Assembly: GCA_007130125.1 (NCBI GenBank) | Contig: SLSZ01000122.1 | Coordinates: 1 to 39,657, forward strand | DNA length: 39,657 bases | Direction: 5' to 3' | Source: Bacteroidales bacterium | Lineage (GTDB): Bacteria > Bacteroidota > Bacteroidia > Bacteroidales > UBA7960 | Translations under genes and position numbers: made by a program | The notes under the pieces: model-generated | Databases searched by the model: none | The model's input: only the letters and a program-made list of their open reading frames with translations | Told to the model about the DNA's origin: nothing | Part shown: positions 31,006 to 39,595 of the stretch, one piece after another | How positions within the stretch are numbered: position 1 is the first letter of the stretch | Layout of the letters: every line of letters begins with the position of its first letter

Positions 31006-33372
31006 TCAAAACTGCAACCTTATCCCCGGCCCAAAGATTGCAAAAAAGTCGCCTTCACTCAACAGGTATCCAACACCGAGGTATATTGGGAAGCTGAATT
31101 TTGCGCCTGTTCTTACCGGTTCCAGTGAGCCTATAACAACGACACCTATGTCGCGACGTATATCTGGTGATTCTCTGAAATTAAAGGCGTTCAACGCAAT
31201 AAATCCCGCACCAATTTTGTATGGCCTTTTTTGGCCTATTCTTTGCGGGTCATAAAAGCTTATTTCGGCAAGCACGCTGGTGCTTATGCCTGAAAGGTTT
31301 CCAATGCCGGGTTGTTTAAATTCTTTGACAAGCAAGCCTGTAGGGAAGCTTACCATAATATCAAAACTGCTTGTACGTTCAATGAAAATGTTAGCTTTTC
31401 TTTCCTGTACAGGAGCATTGTATCTGTTCTCGTTGTGTTTTACTGTTATTTGGATCTGTGAGAAAGCATCCAAAAGATAAGTGTTACGTAATAAGTGATC
31501 GTTAAGCCTTATAACATTTTGGTTACAATCATCTTGTGAGTAAAAAGCATGACGCGGAGAACTTTCTCCGGGGCAAACAACTATATTTGAAATGGTTTGT
31601 ATATCCAACAGGTTGTTGTTATCGTCAAGGATTCGCACTTCCATATTAATGTATTGTTTGCCATGAAGGCGCCCGTCTTTATCTATTTTATCAGCGTCAA
31701 AAAGAATGTTAACATCTTTAATGGTTTCAGAGTAAAACACCGGCCTGTTGAAGTGCTCGTTGGTTATGGGTATATCTTCTTCTCCATAGTTTATCAAAAC
31801 GAAGTCCAGGTCTGCCGGCCGCTGATATTCCCTGACCCTGAGCTGATGCTGGGTTATTTCATTGTTCAGGAATATCATTATTTGCCTTCGTGTTATGTTG
31901 ACAGGAACTTCAACTTCATAGAACTTTACCCTGTCGCTTATACGTTCACTGTCTTTTTCCTGTTGGCAGCCGTCAAACTTAATATCAACATCCAAAAGTC
32001 CATTGCCTTCTACTTTTACTTCAATTTTTTCTCCCGGGTATACGTTGAGGTTGGAAGTCCAGTCCTGGCCTTCGCGCATAATTTCTATGTTTGTAATCTC
32101 CGGCCTGCTGATGATGTTGAAGTTGGTCATTGCGAGTGTTTGCCGCCCATCTTTGATATACAAGTATCCGTCCGTAGTTCTGTGAAATTCATAAGGCCTG
32201 ATTTCAGCCAGTATTTTGTTGTCTGTGGTAAATGATTTTACGTGTAGTTCTGCAATAAGAGTGCCGCCCGGTTCTTGCTGGTTTTCTATGCGGTATGTTT
32301 GCCTGAGTTGCAGGCCGCTAAGATAGTCCATCCTGACATCTTCACCCCGCCTGCGCCCCTCATCATAGAAGATGTATTCTTTGTCAATATTTACAAACGG
32401 CAGGCGGCTGGGTTTAACATTGAACAGCAGATCAATAGTGTCAAGTTTATGTGTAACTTCACCTTCTTCATTTACCCATGGGCTAATAGTCTCAAGGGCT
32501 AACGGCAGCTTCTGGTCACCCGTGGATAAAGCTTTGACAAAAAGCCTCAGGTTTGAACCCGACCTTGTAATACGATATTCAAAATCGTCGTATGTCTTCC
32601 ACTCCCCGGTTGCTCGGATATTAAATATGTTATTGGCAGGAAGATCAACAGCTTTTTCTTCCCCCCGGAAAAGCTCAATGGGTTCACGATCATAAATGAC
32701 GGAAGGAATATAGTATGGATAAAGCTTTATCTCCCGGTTTTCAGTTTCTCCGGCAAAATTTTGAAAAGAGAGAATTAATGAAGGATATTCTATATCTCTC
32801 AGGTTGTTGAACCTGATGCGTGCCCTGTGGTATTCATTATTTAAAAACACCAGGGAGTCTATAATTTCAAAATCAGCTGAGGGAATAATCCTTAAATTTT
32901 CAAGCGGTAACCCTTCTTTCTCGGGATATATTCTTACCTCTGCAATGGGCTGGTCATGAGTTACACGAAAGAACAAGAATTTTTCATCGTCATATTCCAA
33001 TCCATCGCGTAAATAAAAATAATCTACGTTGTTGACCCTGAAAGCAACATCGTCAAAGTCAAAAGAAGTTGTTTGATAGTGCTCTTCTACCAAACTAGCT
33101 TCCCGGGCTATCTCTTCCAATAATTCAAAATCCTCTTCCTGCAAATCCAACTCAAAGAGAGGTTCTTTTTCCGGTTCATGAACTTCCCCGGCTTCAATCT
33201 TTTCTAAATCCTCTTCAGGTCCAACCTTCTCTATTGTGTCAGATATTGCAGTATTTTTATTGCTTTCATTATCTTGAACAATGCTGTTTTGAGAAAACAG
33301 TGCAATTGGAAACACTACAAGCAAAATAAAGGGTAAAAAGCTTCTGAGTTTGTTTTTATTCATTTCGTACAA
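31006..33372 (-). CDS. large secreted hypothetical protein with possible C-terminal outer-membrane beta segment (788 aa)
   Basis: Signal peptide; long beta-rich region; C-terminal alternating hydrophobic strands ending ...FGPGIRLQF. Confidence 0.75.
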   Translation of the reverse strand: MYEMNKNKLRSFLPFILLVVFPIALFSQNSIVQDNESNKNTAISDTIEKVGPEEDLEKIEAGEVHEPEKEPLFELDLQEEDFELLEEIAREASLVEEHYQTTSFDFDDVAFRVNNVDYFYLRDGLEYDDEKFLFFRVTHDQPIAEVRIYPEKEGLPLENLRIIPSADFEIIDSLVFLNNEYHRARIRFNNLRDIEYPSLILSFQNFAGETENREIKLYPYYIPSVIYDREPIELFRGEEKAVDLPANNIFNIRATGEWKTYDDFEYRITRSGSNLRLFVKALSTGDQKLPLALETISPWVNEEGEVTHKLDTIDLLFNVKPSRLPFVNIDKEYIFYDEGRRRGEDVRMDYLSGLQLRQTYRIENQQEPGGTLIAELHVKSFTTDNKILAEIRPYEFHRTTDGYLYIKDGRQTLAMTNFNIISRPEITNIEIMREGQDWTSNLNVYPGEKIEVKVEGNGLLDVDIKFDGCQQEKDSERISDRVKFYEVEVPVNITRRQIMIFLNNEITQHQLRVREYQRPADLDFVLINYGEEDIPITNEHFNRPVFYSETIKDVNILFDADKIDKDGRLHGKQYINMEVRILDDNNNLLDIQTISNIVVCPGESSPRHAFYSQDDCNQNVIRLNDHLLRNTYLLDAFSQIQITVKHNENRYNAPVQERKANIFIERTSSFDIMVSFPTGLLVKEFKQPGIGNLSGISTSVLAEISFYDPQRIGQKRPYKIGAGFIALNAFNFRESPDIRRDIGVVVIGSLEPVRTGAKFSFPIYLGVGYLLSEGDFFAIFGPGIRLQF

Positions 33373-33605
33373 GTTTTAAATCAAAAACATAAATGTTATA
33401 TGGTATAAAATAGACGGTTTTTTGATATTGTTTATTATTAAACAAATTAAAACACAGTATGTGTATAACACCCTGGTGCAAAATTATTAAAATAGTTTTG
33501 TTTTTTACTGTAACAAATTTGCAGTATATCCGTCTTAGGTTTAACTAATCAGATGGAAACAAGAGAAATAAACAAATAATTGTAAATTAAAAAATCTTAA
33601 AAGCC

Positions 33606-33932
33606 ATGAAAACAAAAATGACCACTATTATTGCGATGCTCTTATTTGTTATGCCTTTGTCAGCCAATGGTGATAAACCGTTTTTTACAATGAAGATATC
33701 AACATTTGGAGAAAAAACCCTGGAGGTAATTGTATTGGTTGAGGAAACTGTTAATGATATTGACCTTGATCTGTCCGCAATATTTAAGGAGATTAAACAG
33801 GATGAAGAGAATATTGAAAGGCGTAATGTTGACATTACCGACATATATTATGAAGAACCGGTGGTTGATGATTTTGGCATTGATACAAGAGCTATTTATG
33901 AGGAGATTATTAAGGAAGAGAAAATAAAATGA
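33606..33932 (+). CDS. small secreted acidic hypothetical protein (108 aa)
   Basis: Signal peptide MKTKMTTIIAMLLFVMPLSANG; two related motifs in the mature part. Confidence 0.55.
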   Translation: MKTKMTTIIAMLLFVMPLSANGDKPFFTMKISTFGEKTLEVIVLVEETVNDIDLDLSAIFKEIKQDEENIERRNVDITDIYYEEPVVDDFGIDTRAIYEEIIKEEKIK

Positions 33933-34040
33933 ATGATTTTTAAACCCCAGGCCTGAATCATAAAACCCCCGGCAAAAAAGTATTAAAACAGAAGCGAAAG
34001 AAGCTTTTCTCAAAGTTCCTGCCAAGCCGGCGCAACAATT

Positions 34041-34622
34041 TTAGAAATACTTATTGTAATCTTCCATGGTATTGATATTTGCCAGAATTTTTTGATTGTT
34101 CACGGGCAGGGTTCTTTTTTTAAAATTTTTGAGCAGGTCTCTTAAGACAAAATCTTTCTCTTCACGAACGAGGATTTCTTTAATAACATTATGTGAAATT
34201 AGAACCGGATGCCCTCCTTCACCTTGATATTGAGGTGAAACACAGTCATAATCTTTTAGGTTTTCTAACATTAGTTTTAATATATCGGTAGTTATAAATG
34301 GGTTATCAACATTTTGAATGAACACCTTTTCATTTCCCGGAATATGTTTTAAACCCAGTGAGATGGAATAAGACCTTCCCCGTTCCGGAAACATGTTAGT
34401 TATAACCATAACCTCATTTGATAAGTGAGGCAGGTTTTTTTGGAAAAACTTTACCCCTTCAGCGTTTAGTACTACAATGATTTTTTTACATCCAAGACTT
34501 TTGTATTGACTTACCAACCTTTCAACAAAAGTTGATTTTTCGTTAAATTTAAGTGCAAACTTATGTTTTCTAATGCGGCTTGAATAGCCCGCTGCAAGAA
34601 TTAGTACCGAAGGCTTATGCAT
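34041..34622 (-). CDS. MocA/MobA-like nucleotidyltransferase
   Basis: VLILAAGYSSRIRKHKFALKF; VFIQNVDNPFITTDIL; GEGGHPVLIS; IDTxxD-like end NINTMEDYNKYF. Confidence 0.82.
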   Translation of the reverse strand: MHKPSVLILAAGYSSRIRKHKFALKFNEKSTFVERLVSQYKSLGCKKIIVVLNAEGVKFFQKNLPHLSNEVMVITNMFPERGRSYSISLGLKHIPGNEKVFIQNVDNPFITTDILKLMLENLKDYDCVSPQYQGEGGHPVLISHNVIKEILVREEKDFVLRDLLKNFKKRTLPVNNQKILANINTMEDYNKYF

Positions 34623-34960
34623 ACTGGTGGTTTTAAAGTTTGCAAGTTACTAAGAAATATTTATACCAATTTATACCAAAGCTCAAAATGCACCCTGTCA
34701 AAACAAAAACATTTAACAGAACAAGTTTTGGTTTTTTAGCTTTGAGTTTATTTTGAACCTGGGGTTTTGAGCTTTATCCAGGAAATTAAAACCACAGTTG
34801 CTCCCGGGCTATGCTTCCATTTTACCCTGACCTTTGTTTTAAGTCTTGTTGTAAAATCCGGCTATTACACTTTTATCAGATTAGTCGGTTCACGACGAGC
34901 AAAATTCGATTATTTTCCAAACTTTATTACCTTAGCTTTTAAAATTAAAATAAACAGAAT

Positions 34961-37900
34961 ATGTCTACAGATAAGTTTTATGTTACTCCATTGCGGCAGT
35001 TAATAGAGATTATATTTAAACAGCTTGATGTTAGTGGTGAGGTGTTTAACATTCCCCGGGAGCTTTTTTATTTTAACAAGGGTAATGAGTCATATGTTAG
35101 TGAGCGTTTCGGGCAGGTACTTGAAACACCGATTGGTGTTGCTGCCGGTCCGCACACTCAGCTAAGTCAAAACATTGTTGGCGCATGGCTTACAGGCTCA
35201 AGGTTTATTGAACTTAAGACAATACAAACGCTCGATGAGCTTGAAATAGCAAAACCTTGTATTGATATGCAGGACGAAGGTTATAACTGCGAGTGGTCGC
35301 AGGAGCTAAAAATCGAACAGTCATTCAGCCAGTACCTTGATGCCTGGATACTTATACACATACTTAAGGACAAACTCGGAGTTGGCCGTAAAGATCAGCC
35401 CGGCTTTATTTTCAATATGAGTGTTGGCTATGACCTGGAAGGGATTTTAAAACCTAATGTACAATGGTTTTTTGATAAAATGGCTGATGCTTCGCAAGAG
35501 TTGCAACAAAAGATTGATTCCATAAAAGATATTTACCCAAAGGTTGTGGATTTGAATATCAGCCCGAATCTTTCAGACAATGTCACCTTGTCAACAATGC
35601 ATGGATGCCCGCCCGGCGAAGTTGAAAAAATTGCTCTTTACTTATTACGGGAAAAGAAGCTTCATACCGCTGTAAAGTTTAATCCAACCTTGCTTGGAAA
35701 GAACGAGCTGCATGAGATTTTGGGCAAGTCAGGCTTTGACACCAAAGTTCCGGATCAGGCTTTTGAACACGATCTTAAATATAATGATGCTTTAAAAATC
35801 ATTAGTAACCTGAGAAAAGCTGCAACTGAGAACAATTTGCAATTCAGTTTAAAGCTCACAAACACTCTCGAAAGCATTAATCACAAAGAGGTTTTCCCCT
35901 CAGAGGTTGATATGATGTATAATAGCGGCAGGTCTGTTCATCCGGTTTCGGTTGCTCTTGCCAATAAATTGCAACAAGAGTATAATGGTGAACTTGACAT
36001 TTCTTTTTCCGGCGGAGCTCATGCTTTCAATATTGCGAAACTTGTTTCCTGCGGACTGGCACCGGTCACTGTGTGTACTGATTTGTTGAAGCCCGGAGGC
36101 TATGGTAGACAGCGTCAATATATAGAGGAGATTAATAGTGCATTTTTGCAGGCAGGAGCTAAAAGCGTTGAGGAATTTATAACAAAAACGGCAGGCAAGA
36201 ATGAGAAGTCTTTTAGTGAAAGCATATTGCAAAACCTGAAGAAATATTCTGAAGAAACTATACAAAGCGGATTTTATAAAAAAGAGGATCTTCATGATCC
36301 CAGCATAAAGACAGATCGACCATTGGGATTTTTTGACTGCATATATGCTCCTTGCGAGGATACCTGCTCAACAAACCAGGATATTCCCGGTTACAATTAT
36401 CATGCTTCGAAAGGCAACTTTGAAGAAGCCTCTAAGGTTGTTCTCCAAACAAATCCGTTTCCCCGCACTACCGGTATGATATGCGATCATTTATGCCAGA
36501 CAAAGTGTACAAGGATAAATTATGACAAGCCGGTATTAATAAGAGAGATAAAGCGGTTTATTGCTGAAAGGGCTGCACAGGAATTTCCCGGGCAAATACC
36601 TTCAGAGGTAAAATCAAAAGCTTCCAAAAAAGTGGCCATTATTGGGGCCGGGCCTTCGGGGTTTTCTGCCGCCTACTTCCTTGCTATGGCCGGATTTACG
36701 GTAGAGATTTTTGAAGGGAAGAACAAACACGGCGGAATGGTTTCGGGAGTTATCCCTGCATTTAGGCTTACGGATGAAGCAATAGACGATGATGTGAAAA
36801 GAATAAAAAGGCTTGGAGTGAAAGTTCATTTCGGCGTGGAAGTTAACAAACAAAAGTTTGAAGATTTAAAAAGCAAATTTGATTATGTCTATATAGCTGC
36901 CGGCGCACAGAAGTCAGCCCGTTTGAAAATAGAAGGGATAGATAGCAAAGGAGTCATTGATCCTCTCGAATTACTTGAGAAAGTTAGAAGCGGCACATAT
37001 CCAAATATTGGCAATACTGTTGCTGTAATCGGAGGAGGCAATACAGCTATGGATGTTGCCAGAACAGCTTACAGGCTGGTTGGAAAAAGCGGAAAGGTAA
37101 TTGTCATTTATCGCCGCACTGTGAAGCAGATGCCTGCTGATATAGGTGAGATCAAAGCAGTTATGGAGGAAGGCATAGATGTGATGGAGCTTACGGCTCC
37201 TGTAAAAATAAACACAGAAAAAGGTGCAGTAAAATCTGTTACTTGTAAAAAAATGAAGCTGGGAGATAAAGATGAGAGCGGAAGGCGAAGGCCGGTGGAA
37301 ATATCGGGTTCAGAGTTTGAAGTAAAGGTTGACACTGTTATACCTGCCATAGGCCAGGACATTGTTTTTGATTTTGGCGATGGTAACTCTTTAAAAGCTA
37401 AGGATGACAGTTATGAAACAAACCTAACAAACGTATTTATTGGTGGCGATGCTATGCGTGGGGCGGCCACTGCAATAAAAGCAATTGGAGATGGCAGGAA
37501 AACAGCTCAAATAATTATTGACAGAGAAGGCATTAGGTTTAACACAAAACCTGAAAATAAACGAACAGAACTTAGCAAAACAGAACACCTTCTGACCAGA
37601 GCTAAAAGAGTTTTCCCTGTTGAAAAGAAAGAAAAACCCATTAACAACAGGAAAAACTTTGACCTTATAGCTTCTTCAATTACCGAAAAAGAAGCTGTGG
37701 AAGAAGCAAAAAGATGTTTGCTGTGTGATGAGATATGCAACATATGTACAACGGTATGTCCTAATTTTGCCAACTATTCATACAAGGTTAAACCGGTTGC
37801 TTACAAGTTGAAAAAAGCTGTTAAGCCACCTGAAGGTGATCCTGATCTTATTGATGATGTTGATTTTGAGGTTAAACAGCAATACCAGATTTTAAATATA

Positions 37901-38269
37901 GTCAACTTCTGCAATGAGTGTGGCAACTGTAATACTTTTTGCCCCTCGGCAGGAGCGCCTTATAAAGAAAAACCAAAAGTACACCTGACTGTTGAATCAT
38001 TTAATGACGCACAGGAGGGGTATTACTTTGCAAATCTGCCCGATATAAAGAACCTTATATACAAGAATAACGGCAGTATTAGCACTCTTGGAGATACCGG
38101 AAGTGAGTATGTTTATGATAACGATAATGTTTTTGCACGCTTCAATAAAGAGAATTTTGAAATTAAAGAAATCAAGTTTCTGAATCCCGCCTTAGATAAA
38201 GCTGATTTTAGGGAAGCTGCATTTATGAGTGTTGTTATGAAAGGTGTGGAGGGCTTGGTGTTTGGGTGA
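34961..38269 (+). CDS. ygfK: YgfK-like putative selenate reductase subunit / GltD-type FAD and Fe-S oxidoreductase
   Basis: Dihydroorotate dehydrogenase-like N-domain (TPIGVAAGPHTQLSQNIVGAW), GltD-type CEDTCSTNQDIPGYN...CDHLCQTKC, FAD/NAD motifs VAIIGAGPSGFSAAY and VAVIGGGNTAMDVAR, C-terminal Cys clusters CLLCDEICNICTTVCP and CNECGNCNTFCPSAGAPY. Confidence 0.85.
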   Translation: MSTDKFYVTPLRQLIEIIFKQLDVSGEVFNIPRELFYFNKGNESYVSERFGQVLETPIGVAAGPHTQLSQNIVGAWLTGSRFIELKTIQTLDELEIAKPCIDMQDEGYNCEWSQELKIEQSFSQYLDAWILIHILKDKLGVGRKDQPGFIFNMSVGYDLEGILKPNVQWFFDKMADASQELQQKIDSIKDIYPKVVDLNISPNLSDNVTLSTMHGCPPGEVEKIALYLLREKKLHTAVKFNPTLLGKNELHEILGKSGFDTKVPDQAFEHDLKYNDALKIISNLRKAATENNLQFSLKLTNTLESINHKEVFPSEVDMMYNSGRSVHPVSVALANKLQQEYNGELDISFSGGAHAFNIAKLVSCGLAPVTVCTDLLKPGGYGRQRQYIEEINSAFLQAGAKSVEEFITKTAGKNEKSFSESILQNLKKYSEETIQSGFYKKEDLHDPSIKTDRPLGFFDCIYAPCEDTCSTNQDIPGYNYHASKGNFEEASKVVLQTNPFPRTTGMICDHLCQTKCTRINYDKPVLIREIKRFIAERAAQEFPGQIPSEVKSKASKKVAIIGAGPSGFSAAYFLAMAGFTVEIFEGKNKHGGMVSGVIPAFRLTDEAIDDDVKRIKRLGVKVHFGVEVNKQKFEDLKSKFDYVYIAAGAQKSARLKIEGIDSKGVIDPLELLEKVRSGTYPNIGNTVAVIGGGNTAMDVARTAYRLVGKSGKVIVIYRRTVKQMPADIGEIKAVMEEGIDVMELTAPVKINTEKGAVKSVTCKKMKLGDKDESGRRRPVEISGSEFEVKVDTVIPAIGQDIVFDFGDGNSLKAKDDSYETNLTNVFIGGDAMRGAATAIKAIGDGRKTAQIIIDREGIRFNTKPENKRTELSKTEHLLTRAKRVFPVEKKEKPINNRKNFDLIASSITEKEAVEEAKRCLLCDEICNICTTVCPNFANYSYKVKPVAYKLKKAVKPPEGDPDLIDDVDFEVKQQYQILNIVNFCNECGNCNTFCPSAGAPYKEKPKVHLTVESFNDAQEGYYFANLPDIKNLIYKNNGSISTLGDTGSEYVYDNDNVFARFNKENFEIKEIKFLNPALDKADFREAAFMSVVMKGVEGLVFG

Positions 38270-38271
38270 TA

Positions 38272-38721
38272 CTATTCTTTTTCCAATCTATTTCTTAGTT
38301 GCACCATTTCTGCTGTCGAAATTACAGATAAATAGCCATTTTCTTTTAGCCCTTTTATGAGTTTTTTATCACCTGTCCAAAGAATAGAATCCATATAATC
38401 ATTTAATGCTACAAACGCAACATCTTTATAATCAACATCCTTTACCAATTTTACGGCTTGTTTAAAATACTTCTCCGGTATCTGTTCTTCATTAACAAAT
38501 AGTATCTCGCTACAAACCAGGTATTCGATCTCAACTAATTCTTTATGTGTTTTTTGTGCCAATTCCATAAGCTTGTACCGGTGAGTTTCAATTTCATTCC
38601 TAAGATAATTGCAACTGTAAAACTTAAACAATTCGCCGGAGTTCAATAACAAATCTCCAATGGTACTATCTGTATTCAGAATGGCACTAAAAACAAGGTT
38701 TGTATCAACTACTATTCTCAT
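38272..38721 (-). CDS. PIN-domain putative toxin (VapC-like ribonuclease)
   Basis: MRIVVDTNLVFSAIL; VKDVDYKDVAFVALNDYMDSILWTGDKKLIKGLKENG; 4-bp ATGA overlap with upstream small ORF. Confidence 0.85.
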   Translation of the reverse strand: MRIVVDTNLVFSAILNTDSTIGDLLLNSGELFKFYSCNYLRNEIETHRYKLMELAQKTHKELVEIEYLVCSEILFVNEEQIPEKYFKQAVKLVKDVDYKDVAFVALNDYMDSILWTGDKKLIKGLKENGYLSVISTAEMVQLRNRLEKE

Positions 38722-38921
38722 TTTATAAATCTATCCTTGTTCTTTAACCACCAGTTTTTATCGATTTTATTAGCAAGGTAATCAGCATCTTGTTGTTCTA
38801 CCTTTGACCCGGATGTTAATTCTTTGTATCTGATATAGTTGATAAACTTTTGAACACCTTCTATATCTACATTGCCTGGTATCCGAATAACTATTTCCTT
38901 ATCTGTTCTTTCAATAATCAT
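38718..38921 (-). CDS. small putative antitoxin (67 aa) partnered with PIN protein
   Basis: Short ORF overlapping the PIN start by 4 bp; IIERTDKEIVIRIPGNVDIEGVQKFINYIRYKEL. Confidence 0.7.
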   Translation of the reverse strand: MIIERTDKEIVIRIPGNVDIEGVQKFINYIRYKELTSGSKVEQQDADYLANKIDKNWWLKNKDRFIK

Positions 38922-38938
38922 AACATAATTAGTTTATA

Positions 38939-38946
38939 CAAAGATA
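38939..38946 (-). promoter_or_regulatory. candidate -7 element for the PIN/antitoxin pair
   Basis: Minus-strand TATCTTTG (TAnnTTTG) 18 bp upstream of the antitoxin ATG; no well-spaced -33 element found. Confidence 0.35.
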
Positions 38947-39075
38947 GTAATAATATTAATCAATTTTTGTAAGTAAAACTTGATAAGCATTTTGCATCTG
39001 ACGATATTTTAGCGCTTTTCAGCTCCTCACAGCCGGCTCCTGCCGGAGCGTTTCGTGTTTACGTATTATCACGTC

Positions 39076-39356
39076 CTGTTGAATCATTTAATGACGCACA
39101 GGAGGGGTATTACTTTGCAAATCTGCCCGATATAAAGAACCTTATATACAAGAATAACTGCAGTATTAGCACTCTTGGAGATACCGGAAGTGAGTTTGTT
39201 TACGAAAACGATAATGTTTTTGCAAGGCTCAACAAAGAAGATTTTGACATTAAAGAAATCAAATTCCTGAATCCCGGTATAGAAACATCTGATTTTAGGG
39301 AAGCTGCAGTTATGAGCGTTATTATGAAAGGTGTGGAGGGTTTGGTGTTTGGATGA
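39076..39356 (+). pseudogene. partial duplicate of the 3' end of the ygfK-like gene
   Basis: 281 bp aligned without gaps to 37989-38269 with 24 mismatches counted by eye; open reading frame VESFNDAQEGYYFANLPDIKNLIYKNNCSIST...VEGLVFG* but no start codon. Confidence 0.92.
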
Positions 39357-39595
39357 TGAAAAATTTTAATTAATTTTATTCATAATCATAATAATATATC
39401 AATAGCCGAAGCATTCGTGCTACGGATTAAATGTTTCCCCCCGGGGGGTATTGTCGGTAAATTATCCACCACACAAATGTGGTGTCTAATAATTTTAAAA
39501 TATAATTTTTTGATGTTGATTTAATTACAATACGTCATATCAATAGCCATGGTATTCATTATCTGTTTTCGTAAAGAAAAAGCAGGGTATAGATT

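Noticed and set aside
31597-32235. 212-aa plus-strand ORF
   Set aside because: Entirely antisense to the well-supported 788-aa minus-strand CDS; low-complexity hydrophobic/aromatic composition typical of a shadow frame.
34767-35003. 78-aa plus-strand ORF upstream of ygfK-like gene
   Set aside because: Overlaps the ygfK start in another frame, with no motif; the spacer is better explained as regulatory DNA.
34961-38269. Calling the YgfK-like protein a functional selenate reductase, or a selenoprotein
   Set aside because: The family name is historical; sequence only supports an FAD/Fe-S oxidoreductase architecture, and no in-frame UGA is seen.
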